From assembly GCA_950106755.1 (NCBI GenBank), contig OX467082.1:32426001-32490000 (forward strand): 64,000 nt of DNA, read 5' to 3'. Made by a program: the position numbers and the translations under genes. Under the pieces are notes generated by a model, which worked only from the letters and a program-made list of their open reading frames with translations, ran no database searches and was not told where the DNA came from. This document shows positions 1 to 11,600 of the stretch, piece after piece (positions within the stretch are counted from its first letter, which is position 1; the number at the start of each line of letters is the position of its first letter). The DNA is from Climacium dendroides (lineage: Eukaryota > Streptophyta > Bryopsida > Hypnales > Climaciaceae).

Positions 1-904
1 AGTCAGACTCTGTGCTTGTACTTGAAATGCTCAAACCTCCTTGTCGTTGTTTTATTCAAGAATTCTGGAAAACGATGGTGAAGTGGTGCCAATTTTTCAC
101 TCGCATGGAGTCGTGGAGGTGGTCTGTAAGGTGATTTTCTCTTCCTAGACTTGGGTCCTCTGTCTACCCAGACCCGAGGTCCTCCAAATCAATTCATGCA
201 GTCGGCAACAACGCAAACTTCGGTCTTTCTATGCGAAGTAGGGCAGAATTCGACAAAGTCATGGTCCAAGTAGATACAGTGGGGTATTTCAGAGCACCGA
301 AAGTGTGCCATTCAAGTGCTCTGTGCTCCTGAAACGAAGACCACTACAGATCAGAAGCTCGACGCTGGACCCTAGAGAGCGCCAATCTCTTGAAACTTCC
401 TCATTTTGTGCCGTGGGTTGGTCTGAGTGCAGCTACTCGAGGCAGCAGTGGGTGAATTCCTGAACACGGACCACTTCAACCTTCTTGGCCGCAGGAACGC
501 AAGCACAAAGTCAAAACCCGTAGCAGAACAGGAATCCTCTGTTCTTTCGAGGTTGTGATTCCGAGAAGGATTGATGCATCAATTGGTGTTCAATTGTCCA
601 GTCGACTTCAGGAGCAATTAGAGCTCTAAAGAGTTCGCACCGTTGACGACACTCCGGCTCTGGAAGAAATTGAGGCCTGTGTGCAACCCTAGAGTTCGGT
701 CCACAGCATTCCCAGTCCGTATTTCATAGCAGTGCACTGGTGGGTTAGGGTTGGTATTTTTGTGCTCAGGATGGTCTTCATGGGAGATAGAATGTGGAAC
801 TTTATGAATGTTCGACAGCGAAAGGCGATGTCCAGCAGCGTGGATGGTGATGGTATCCCATGGGTTTTTATGCAAGTCTGATTCTCGGTTCAGATTTCAG
901 TACG
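1..904. other. Non-coding 5' flank of copy A
   Basis: Moderately GC-rich sequence with no convincing reading frame. It matches 17,632 to about 18,480 closely, with small indels, including a 13-bp stretch present here near 360 and absent from copy B. I see no known domain. Its edges relative to any transcript are unknown. Confidence 0.5.
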
Positions 905-2748
905 CCGATACCGTCTAAACCTTGAGCAGTTGCGGACATCCTTCGTTTGAGTCAGGGATTTAAGGAATCTCCTTTGGGGAAGGAAAAAAAACTCTCCGAG
1001 AAACGCTCCTAGAACGACGGCAGAGCAATAAGTGGGTCCCTTGGACTCGGTGTGTAGAATGCACAGTGCTCTACAGTGGAGTGAGTCACATGGCAAGGGT
1101 TTCGGAGGTCCTTCTTCGACCTCTCACGCGTTTCCTTCTGCGACTGGACTGGGGTTGCTTGGCGGTGTCCATTTTCACTCTTCTCTAGCCTCGCCTCACG
1201 AAGTGACTGTTAGGCCTTTCATCTGGGCTTCTGAGGTAGCGCTGCTGCGTTTCTTTTGTGCTTCCCTGGCGGACTCTTAGAAACCTTGAAACCGTGCTTC
1301 TTTGTGGATTCGTCTTCTCGACTTGGGACGCGTATTTCGATTCTAAAGTTCATGCTTTCTTTTTGTTGGCAGAGATCAGATGCACGGGTGTTAATCTTGT
1401 CCGAAGACGTTGTGGAGTAGTTGACGAACATCTGGAAACTTCTCGCTTGCAGGGTAACAACTCCCTTGGGTTGTTCGTGTTGAAGTGCATGTATGTACGT
1501 TATCTCTACTTTTCTATTGCTTTGAGATTCTCGGGTTGTTGGTGAGTGGTGAGAAGGATCTGCAAGATTTGTGCGACATCCAGGTGTTAGATTTTCTTTT
1601 GCTTCTTTCGCCATTTTGAAAGCGAGGAGCGGTAACACATTGTCTGTTTCGATGGCTTGCTTTTGGAATGCTCCTTTCCACATGAGTATTGTGAGGTTCA
1701 AATGGACAGAGAATGCTTGGTTTGTCATGGTAGAATAGGGTGTTGTTGTGGTGCACCAGTGTTGTTGTTGTTCGCATTTGCATTGAGAGTTGCAGAGCGG
1801 ATAAGAAAAGGTGGATGAGAGTGTGGGTAGGGTTACGGAAGGTCCCTCTTGGAGTCGATTTGCACACGATGTTCCTCTGTGTCTGGAATTTGGCTTTGGA
1901 TGTTGATATTGGATTCTTCTGAGTTCGTCGTGTAGCCAGGCCATCGTTATGTAGCCGGGCCGCAGGAGCTTGCAAGCGCACGTGCAGCTCCTGCACTGGG
2001 TTGGGAACACCGGGATCCGCCCTAGCTGATGCGAGGTGTAGACGAAACTGGTGGAATGTAATTCCCGAAGGCCTGAGTGCTCGCCATAGCCACGTGATCG
2101 CTGCCGAGGTTCAAAAGCCCCGAACGGCCGGAGTCCGGGACTCCAAATGTATTCCGTTGCGAGTCGCCACCTTCTCTTGGAGCTTCTCATGGTTGTGTCC
2201 CAGGATTGAAAAGGGTCTAGATTGCGCAGTAGGTGTAATTCCATCCTTTGGAATGTAGGGATGCTTGGAGGCGGTGGATTGAGCGATGCGTGGACACTGT
2301 TTTCTTCGGATTCGTGGGATTTTAGGTCACGCTGTTCTGGTTCCCGATTTGGTTTTGGGAGATCGCTATGCGGATTGTTGAGGGCGATTTTCGGTTTTGC
2401 CAATCGTTGGATTCGTGTGTATGCCGTGTTTTGATTTGAAGCGTTTGTTCGGGTTTTTTTCCCCTGTAACCACGCGTTTTGCTTCGTGAGGGCTGCGTTT
2501 CGTTGTCGTTGTTGCATGGTTGTGTTGGGGGGATTATTGAGGTTAATTGTGTGCTGCGTGTGGTCCTTTTTGTTTTCGTCATCGAAGTGTATTTCCTTTG
2601 AGTGGAGAGCAGGTTCTGAGGTGTGAAATTCAAGGCACGATTTTTTTTTTGTCATCGGATCTGGTGTGCACATGTATCACAATTGCTCGATTTTCAGAAA
2701 CATTGAACCTTGAACAGTTTAGAACACCCTTCGTTTGAGCCAGGGATC
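905..2748. repeat. Upstream tandem unit U1
   Basis: First of a family of related units in front of the kinase genes. It begins with a motif ending TTCGTTTGAGTCAGGG near 955 and ends with the same motif near 2745. It is related to U2 (3,272-4,452) and, in copy B, to units at 20,286-21,960, 21,961-23,136 and 23,690-24,864. It contains a hairpin at 1,962-1,994 with perfect 9-bp arms (GCAGGAGCT and its complement), repeated at 21,194-21,226 and 22,353-22,385. A 95-codon plus-strand frame (1,258-1,545) is shared with U3 (20,480-20,767) and partly with U2, but I do not recognise it. The 484-codon minus-strand frame here is broken in copy B. Confidence 0.65.
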
Positions 2749-2750
2749 TA

Positions 2751-3266
2751 TCCCTTAAAAGGCCCCTTCATGTCGGGGCTTGGTCGAACTTCAGTAGATT
2801 TCTGCATTAGAACACACATTTCACAAGCCTCGATTTTTTTGACATGTAGTAGCTTTTGTGTAAATTTAGTCTCTTTTGTTCATAATTAAAAATAATTGAA
2901 TTGAGTTTTATGTGATTATTAAAAGAAATTTTGTTGTGAATACCATAGCAATTACAGAAATGTTAAAAAGTGGAGATGGTAGTGACAAACGTCATGGTGT
3001 AATTGGTGTACTACAGGAGCTCACACCAAGAGAGAAAGTTTAGTAGAGAAAGTTCAAAAGTGGTGTATTTTGAGCTTTCAAAATGCTATTTCCAAAGTGT
3101 TATATAAATTACATTTTGAACATTTTTGAAAACAATTCAAATTGAGTGTGAAGTAGATTATTGGAGCCACATTCTCTTAGTTTAGTTTTTAAAAAATCAT
3201 TTATAACTAAGAAGTATGTAAAAATTTAGGTTTAAAATGATGTGACTTGCAAGTTCCTTTAAGGGA
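2751..3266. mobile_element. TIR element M1 between upstream units (MITE-like)
   Basis: Starts TCCCTTAAAAGG and ends CCTTTAAGGGA, so the ends are inverted repeats. It separates the conserved unit boundary motif from the start of U2. The equivalent junction at 21,975-22,020 in copy B runs through without it, giving an empty-site comparison. The same element lies at 23,138-23,684, and a diverged, truncated relative starts at 56,614. No coding capacity. The ends resemble the TTAA-flanked family at 40,073, 52,798 and 55,356. Confidence 0.6.
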
Positions 3267-3271
3267 CAATG

Positions 3272-4452
3272 AATCATCTTCAAACTCTTTGTGAAGTGCT
3301 TTGAAGACTACTGCGAGAGTAATAAGTGAATCCCTTGAACTAGATGTGCCATCTTTATCTTCTTATAGAATGTGCAGTTTTCTACAATGGAGTGCCTCAC
3401 TGGGCAAGGGCTTGGGAGGTCGTTCATCAACATGTTTTGCGTTTCTTTTTGCGACTAGATTGGGGTTGCTTGACAATGTCTATTGTAGGCCTTGCCTAGT
3501 AAAGTGTTTGTTTGGCCTTGTATCTATGCTTCTTTGTTGCTTTCATTGCAATTTGAGGTAGTGTTCTTGTGTTTTTTGTGTGCTTCCCTAGTGGACCCTT
3601 AAAAAGTTTGAACTATGCTTCTTTGTGGATTTGTCTTTTTAATTTGGGACGCATTTGTCGTATTGGAAGCTCATGGTTTCTTTGTGTTGGCAAAGATTAG
3701 ATGCACGGGTGTTAATCTTGTACAAAGATGTTGTGGGGCAATTGATGAGCATCCGGAAACATCTTGCTTGCAGAGTAATAGCTCCCTTGGGTTGTTCATG
3801 TTGAAGTGCATGTATGTCCGTCTTCTCTCCTTTTCTATTGCATTGAGATTCTAGGGTTGTTGGAGAGTGATGAGAAGGTTGTGTATGATTTGTGCAACAT
3901 CCAAAATGTCTATGGATGTTAAATTTTCTTTTGTAATTTCGTAAGCAAGGAGGGGTAATACATTGTGTGTTTTAATGTCTTGCTTTTGAGTGGTCCTTGC
4001 AACATGAATATTGTGAAATACAAGTGAAAAGAGAATGTTTGGTTTGTCATGATAGAATAGGTTTGTGGTTTTTTGTGGTGGAGATGTTTGCATTTGCATA
4101 GAGGGTTGCAAAGTGGATAAGAGAAGGTGGATGAGAGGGTGAGTAGTGTGGTGCAAGGTCCCTCTTGCAAATGATTTGTGCATGAAATCATTGTCATCTC
4201 TAGGTTTCTTTCCTTCAATTTGAGATTGTGGTTTAGGCTACTCCATCAATCATGTTTTATTTTGGAGCTTTTCTATAGAAGAGAAGTTATTCCTTTGAAG
4301 TCATCTGATTTGACAATGTAGGAAGAGGAGTTCACAAAGCGATCCTTGCATGTTATTGGAGCTCAATATTAACACTCTTAAGTGTTATTACTATGGTTGA
4401 TTTGTATTTGGAATTGGGCACTGGATATTGATAGTGGAATCTTGGTTGGTTC
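3272..4452. repeat. Upstream unit U2, directly before kinase A
   Basis: Diverged relative of U1: the order of motifs matches 1,020-1,900, but many C and G positions read T and A here. It merges into the kinase reading frame at about 4,435. Its counterpart in copy B is 23,690-24,864. The segment probably holds the promoter and 5' leader, possibly a 5' exon, but no splice site or start codon conserved in both copies can be picked out. Confidence 0.5.
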
Positions 4453-6429
4453 TTGAAAGGAGCTTATTTCAATTCAAATTTGGAACAAAGAAAGAATAGT
4501 ACAATGAAGACATGGAGAAGCAAGATTGATCTTGCTTCTAAGACGGAAGAGATTTTTTTTTATAATGGAGACACTTTGCCAGCAAGTTTCAATGTTGATT
4601 CCAAAGACATCAAGGAAGGGAAAATGATTGGAAAAGGCAATTGGATTGTGCACGAAGCTCAGTGGCTAGGCCGTAAGGTTGCTGTGAAGAAGTTTGATGC
4701 CGAGAATACTTTCAATAATGTTTCTTTGACTTCGAAAGAAGTGAATTGTATGCTCACTTTGCGCCACCCAAATGTGTTAAAGCTTTTGGGATTCTATCTT
4801 ACTGCCCAAAAAGACTTGGTTTTGGATTGTACCATGATTATGGAGCTTATGGATTGTGACCTTGAGGATTATATTGGAAGGGGCCCTTTGTCAGATGACC
4901 AAGTGGTTTATATTATTGCTGAAGTTGCAAGAGGAATGAATCACATTCACAAGAAGGGTTGTTTTCATCGAGATTTGAAACCCAAGAATGTGTTATTGCG
5001 AAAGTCGGTTGTAACTGGGTTCAATGTGGATGTGAAGATTGCAGATTTTGGAAGCTCAAAGTTCCTTGGTGGTGGTAATACCAACCGAAAGGTTGGCACT
5101 CTTGGATACATGGCCCCGGAGCAGTTTGAGTCTACATCGAAATTGTTTCTTGATAAGGTGGATGTGTTTGGGTTTGGTGCATTGTGCTTCAAGATTTTGA
5201 CTGGGAAGGAACTTTATGGAAGTCCTAAGAATGTTTGAGAAGTTCTCAAGCGAATTGATAGAGCATCAATTTCCCAAGGAAACATACCTGGAGATGTTAT
5301 TGAGATGATTTGGGAATGTTTGGATGTGGATCCAAATTTGAGGCCTGATTTTGAAAAGATTTGTAACATTTTGGAGCATGCTCTTGCAATGATTCGGGAG
5401 AAGATGGCCCGGCCAATGCCACAACTACCAAGCTCTTCTTCATGGTCAAAAGAATCTATGTTGAAGGGAGATCAAGGTCATGATCATTTGGAGAGGGTTT
5501 TGCTTAAGATGGGGCTTTCAAAGGAGTATGGAGTTTATTTCATTCCTTTTGAAGAGCTTATGGTATTTAACATAATAGCGCAAGGTGCTTTTGCACGAGT
5601 ATATAGAGTAGAATGGAAAGGGATCTTTTATGCACTAAAAGTATTTGGAGGTTTTGAAAAGTATCCAGAGGACTATTATGTTTCTGAGCAAACCTATTTC
5701 CGAACTCTTCCTAAGCTCTTGCACAAGAACATTGTGACATTCATGGGATTTTCTATAACCCCAAATGAGGAAATATCCATTATAATGGAGTTGCAAGAAA
5801 TGGATCTTTTCAAAGCTTTGGATAGTTGTAAAGGAAGAAGTGGATTTGTTATGGATCTTTCCAAAAAGTTGAAGATATTGAGGGAGATTGCGAAAGGGAT
5901 GAAATATTTACATGACCAAGGTGTCTTGCATGGAGACCTCAAGCCTGGAAATGTAGTGCTTTCTTCAATGAACACTAATGAAATGACTGTCAAACTTATT
6001 GACTTTCAAAATGATATTCAAACATTCACTCATCGATATTGTGCACCTGAACATTTGAAGTGGTGGAAGGCACAGAGAAATGACCATTATGGAAAGCACC
6101 AAGCATGGTCGACAATTTCCATTGATTTCAAGAAGGGAGACATTTATAGTTTTGGCATTCTTTGTGTGGAGATACTAGGTGGACCTTGTCTTTATGATGA
6201 ATTGGGTCCAAATGAATATTGCAAAGCCATTTTAAGGGGAGAAAGGCCACCAATACCAATTGGAACAAGCTCAAACATGGAGTGTCTCATTAAAAGTTGT
6301 TGGCATCAAAACCCAAAAAAAAGACCGGACTTTGTGGAAGTATGTAAGAAGTTAGGAAATTTAGACTATCAATCTTGTCATGGACAAAATGGTCCAAAGT
6401 GTTGTGTACAAAGATGTTGTTTATTGTAA
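4453..6429 (+). pseudogene. Tandem kinase-pseudokinase gene, copy A, with in-frame stop
   Basis: A frame of about 658 codons encodes two protein kinase domains but is interrupted by TGA at 5,236-5,238, where copy B has CAA in the same context. The first domain has a glycine loop (IGKGNWIVHEA), VAVKK lysine, HRDLKPKN, ADFG and APE. The stop falls after the alpha-F region, so a simple product would lack the rest of the C-lobe. Downstream, the second domain has YALK, HGDLKPGN and DFQ in place of DFG. Between them is one 26-residue linker unit. The end is cysteine-rich and finishes CCLL, a CaaX-like motif. The first ATG in this frame is at 4,504; the frame itself opens upstream with TTG. It could be a pseudogene, a truncated kinase, or be rescued by splicing, although no intron is evident. 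Confidence 0.75.
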
Positions 6430-8221
6430 CATTTTGTGGTGAAAGTTTGTGGAATTGAATAGTCTAGTTCATGTAAATTTATGTTCCTCAACACAAATTT
6501 ATCCTTTGAAAACTAATTTGAAATATATTCTAGATTTGAACATTGAAGATTGTGTGTTAGTAGTCTAAGCTATGTGTAAGGCACAGTCAAAAAATGGAGT
6601 TGTTGGCATGAAGACCCTAAAAGTATGGGTTGGCCATTGTGGACATCATCCTTTTCTAGTGTTGAGTGAATTATTTGCTTAAATAACATCCAAGAGTGCT
6701 CATTGGAGGGTGAGAATTTGTTTTATGAAGTCCTATCCTAATAATTGATAGTGGTTTGGTAAATATTTATTGGAGATGGTACATACTTCGATGTTTCCAT
6801 GTTAAACATATTATGAAGTAAGACTTTCATTCCTAATTTTTCCTTGTCCATTCTTTTTGAATTGTAGATTAAAGACTCTTTGTCATCTTTTTAGTTTACT
6901 TGATCTTCAATTGCCGTAGTTGATCAAATGATTATTTAGATTGAGATTATGTCCAAAATAATGATACTGTGTATTTGATTGTTTTTCTTTTTGTTGAATC
7001 ACCTTTTATTGTAAATGGAATTGCTTGACTTCAACTAGCTAGAAAATGATTGTAATGAGCTTTAGGTTTGACTTGTTCCAAATACCTATTGATGAAGTTT
7101 TTTGTCAATTTGAGTACCCACAACAATGTATAGAGCTCTCTTTTTTCCTAATTCTTCAATTGTATGTATTAGTGTTTTTAAAATCAATTTAATTTACAAG
7201 TCAAGATTTGCATGAATTTGATCTAACATCACCAATCCTAAATTAGGTGTTTACGAGAACTTCAATTGTAAGAATGGGAAAATAACCATAAAGAAAACCT
7301 TATTTAAACCCTTAAATGAAGCAAGAAATATAGATTTGGAATTCCTTAACTTTAAAACTTTGCATGTGTGAGAAACATCCAATGCATGACTTTCAAGATT
7401 AGTATAGCAATGAAAAATGCAACTATTGGTCTATGAATGAAGATCATATTTTGCAAGGTACCTCGTTGATAGGTCATTTTTTTTTATTGTTCACCCTTAC
7501 ATGATGAGCCTATCACTATAGTAATCATATGTTTGCATATTGTGTGGATTGTTTGCTTAAAAAAAATGCAAAAGCAATCATTAGAAGACAAACTATTGTA
7601 GAAGTCATTTCCTTTTCACACAAAATTTGAAGGATGAATAGTTGCACTTTTGTCCTACATGGAGAAATTGTTTGTCATTCATTGGCCAAAAGACATCTTT
7701 AATATTGTTTATGGATTAACCTTGGAAGGATGTCGCCTTGGTAATAAGCACTCTCTCAAAAAATGATTCAATTTTTGAACCAATAAATACATTCTATATT
7801 TCTACAATAACCAAAAAAGTCATCCATCGGACAATTACTAACCTCACCATCCTTCCCAAGTCAAATAAGTGGAATTGACTTAGTGTAGTGGACCACCTTT
7901 TTAGCATCATTAGAATTAGAAGGAGCTCTATGGGAGTAAAAGGGAGCTTAAACAACTTCTAAACTTTAAAAGTGAAACTCTGTTGGGATAGCGATTGTAG
8001 AATAGTTTAACATTGATTCCAATTTTCATTGTGTATTACAAAGTGCACGATTATATAGACTACATCCAAATATCATGTCCCTTTTACTACAAGAATTTGG
8101 GCTACTAACTATGAAATCAATGGACAATTTCTTTGCCATCTTGTCTAATTATATTGTCCTTTGGTTTCATATTTGGAAGTTTTCACATTTCTAAGACTTT
8201 CAATTTGCAATATTTCAATAC
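6430..8221. other. AT-rich 3' flank of kinase A, no gene seen
   Basis: Alignable to 26,929-28,740 and 35,436-36,750, so it duplicated together with the kinase. No reading frame has recognisable content. In copy C, the stretch equivalent to about 7,775-8,880 is deleted. Confidence 0.6.
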
Positions 8222-8689
8222 TCATTAGGAAAGGAATGAGGCCTCAAGAAGGCCCCCTCCCTTTGCGAATTGAATCCGCAACTTTGGAACTCATAATCCA
8301 TGCTGACCTTTTTTTTAGCAAAATTATATTTAAAAAAAGAATTCGTCTACAGATTTGAGCTTGTAGACCACATGCCATAACAAATGAGTACAAATATGCT
8401 ATTTCATATTAATTCATATTAATTCATATTAATTCATTTTAATTATATAAATTTATTTTTTAATCCACAATTTGACATGGCCGACCTCCGGCCACCTAGG
8501 ATATTATTAATTATTAATTTTATTTAAGAAAAGCTTATTTGTACTCATTTTTTTATGGCATGTGACCTAGGAGCTCAAATCTGCAGTCAAAGTCTCCAAA
8601 AAGAAAAAAATTTATTTCAAGAAATTCAGCAGGGACTTCGAATTCTCAAAGTCAAGGCCTTTCTTGAGGCCTCATTCCTTTCCTAATGA
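8222..8689. mobile_element. 468-bp foldback (MITE-like) element
   Basis: The ends are inverted repeats of about 29 bp (starting TCATTAGGAAAGGAATGAGG), and further inverted segments inside (around 8,355-8,400 and 8,535-8,585) let most of the element fold back. The centre holds repeated TTAATTCATA. The matching site in copy B (about 28,735) lacks it, so it inserted into copy A after the duplication or was lost from B. No coding capacity. The target duplication is not clear because the flanks are palindromic. Confidence 0.7.
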
Positions 8690-11600
8690 ACAAGACTATA
8701 AGAGAACTTATAATTAATGCGGACTTGAGCTAAGGAAAGGGTACCTTCAATCATCAAAATAAGCATTTACATAGTGACCACAACTCTAAAATGGTGTTTA
8801 GTTGGTTAGCAAATTAGAGTGAAAGGTGTTGCAAGTAGAATCAAAATTTGATGTTGCTTAGAGAACATATATATTAAATTTTAAAGTTGTGATATATAGG
8901 CTTATATCATCAACCTCATCCTTTATAAGAAAAAACAGGTTTGGAATCTTAAACCACCAAAAACATAATTATGCCTCAATGATCAAGAAATCATCTTGAA
9001 AGTCAGCACTCATAAATCACCATTTGGATTACCTAATTAGGTTCCATATACAAAACAAGTTGTTTATGAGAACTTGGAATTTGCTTTGAGGCAAAGAATA
9101 GAAGTTGGTATTTGGTACTTAGTGATTGAAGGTGTCCCTACCTTGATTTGAAGTGTGATGTCATTGCAAGATTTGTCATATCAAACACTTGTAAAGTTTA
9201 GTATTCCTTTCTACAATAGTTTGGTACTATTTGGGATAAGAATTAAACAAACATTTTAATATTTGAACCCTAGAAGAATATTGTCCATGACTCCAAAGTA
9301 ATTACCCAAAATTACCAAATTTATGGATGAATAAATTTGTCTTTGGTTTCTACAGTTTTCTAAAAGTCATTTATAAGACACTTATGATGCTTATAGTTCT
9401 ATTAGTTTCTAAAGGTTTGAAGTCTTGAAATGGATTTTCAAAGATTTTGGGTAGAATCATATTATGTCAATGTGTAAAGTAGTTTTCTAATCTTTTTAAA
9501 AATTAAAGAATGTACTAGTTAGTTTTCTACCAATATAATTTTTTAATTTGTTTGGTGCTTGGAAGAAATCCTTTTGCCATGATGAGTAGGGAATGCCTTA
9601 TTCTAGGATTGAGAAGGAACAACATAATTTACAAGTAAATTTGTATTTTGTTTGTTTGTTGAATATATTTATGTCATTTGGAAGGCTTGGATTCATTCCA
9701 ATTGGATAAGTGATATGAAAGTTATGAAGAGTCTTGTAAACAATTAGGGAGTCTTCCTAAGAAAATAATGTATATGCTTTGTTTCCAAGCTAAATCTTCA
9801 TCATTTTTCAAAACTAAAACATGCATAGGCCATAGGGTGTAAGTTACTTGCTCCAACAAATGGACATATTTCAATTCTATTTTAGATCCATTAGTAGTAT
9901 AATTTTCCCTTCTACTTTATCCCTACTTCTACATAACAACTTTGAGAGTAGCCTATGTTTTTCTCATGGTAACCAAGTTCCACATGTAGGGAACACAATT
10001 CTTGTATTTTTAGAACTAAAAATGAGTGAAAAAATGCTCTTACAATAGTGACCACTTCATTGTTAAATTTCCAAAATCATGAAATAAATGAAAGATTTGT
10101 CACAAATGTAGAGCAAAAATTCAAGATTGGAAATAGTAAAATGAAAGAAAATAAGAAAGGACACATAATAAGTAAAAACAAATGAAATAAGGCTCAAACT
10201 TAAGTGCAAGATATACACTCCAATGGTTTTAGTATCCTTGCATTGCAAAGAGCTAGAAAAAGGAGGAAGGTAGTGTCATTCTAGGTCTAACCTACTATGG
10301 GGCACCTCATTGAAAAAAGGGCCATGAACAATTTAGGCTAGGAACCACTAGAATTCTAATCGTCATCATTGTCCAACTTCATTACTCTTTGGCTTCAGGC
10401 CATTTTTAATGTTTTTCTCTTAAGAAGTTCTTCACATAGCGGGCCATGTGCTGTTTCTCAAAGCATGCCAAAAGTCTCCAACCACCTTTCTTCCATCCTA
10501 AAGGTTGGGTCTAGCCTTGCTAACACCGGGTGGCACTTGAATACATGCCTTCACTCCATTGGTCAATTTTCTCTAAAAGCAATGACTCTTTGTCATAGCC
10601 CCATACCACCCTTATTTTGGAAAATTGTATAAATTTAATAGTGCATCTTCTTCTAAATTTGAATACACCACTTGATAGGCTGATAGCTAAAAATGGATTG
10701 ATTCATTTTTGGTTGTTGAAAAGTTTAAGGGTTAAAAACAAAAATTATTATTTGATTTTTGAATATTTTTTGCTAGATTTTAAACTAAATCCTCCACCAT
10801 TAAAATGATTTTAACCTCAATAGTCTTTAGTAGAAAAACAATTTAGTTAAAGCGTTTCAAAGTCTCAAAACCTAGTTAAGAAAGGTGGAAAATGAATATT
10901 TTCTTTTTGCTTTGAACACTAATATCTTAGAATCTACACGGTCAAAGTGTTTGAATTTTTTTCACATATTCTCATACAAATCTTGTGCAAGACTTTATAG
11001 TTGACTATGCAAGAAAATAGATTTTATCATTGTATCTCTTTGCATTACAAAAAACAACTTTCTTAGTTTCTTTTTGATGAAACCAGGTCATGAGCTTTAA
11101 GGGGTGGATGTAAGAAATTTCATTTATAATACCTTCACTATTTGAGGACAAAAAGAGCATTTCAAAGTATTGATTCTTTTGTGGTTCTATAATAGTACTA
11201 GTATTTTAGATTCCATCCTTCTTCATTATTGGTCTATTGATTGAAAATTATATTAATCTTGGTAGATTCCTAATGCATGCCATTTTTGGATACTCCCCAA
11301 TAGTGGAAAAGAAAGTTATGATTGGAACCCATTTCTCAAAGGTTGAAATTCTAAGGTCACTAGACCTATAAATCACACAAATAAGCTTTGCTACAAGACC
11401 AATATGCTGTAGAAAATGAACAACAATTTTTGCACAATGATGAAGCACTATGAATCAAAATACAAGTGATTCCATAATTTTTGGATACATTGAGAATTAG
11501 TTACAAATTTTCAAAGATGCAAGGTGTAAGGTGCTCAAAGTAGGTCATGTGGATGAAGCCAAATGCATTTGATGCACATGAAGAATGACACTAGCTCTTA

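Noticed and set aside
1219..2673. 484-codon minus-strand open frame
   Set aside because: Same region in copy B is broken into three or more frames; composition is low in hydrophobic residues, spans repeat borders and shows no domain.
10369..10632. 87-codon frame shared partly with copy C
   Set aside because: The copy C version (41,359-41,574) has indels that change the frame; no domain.
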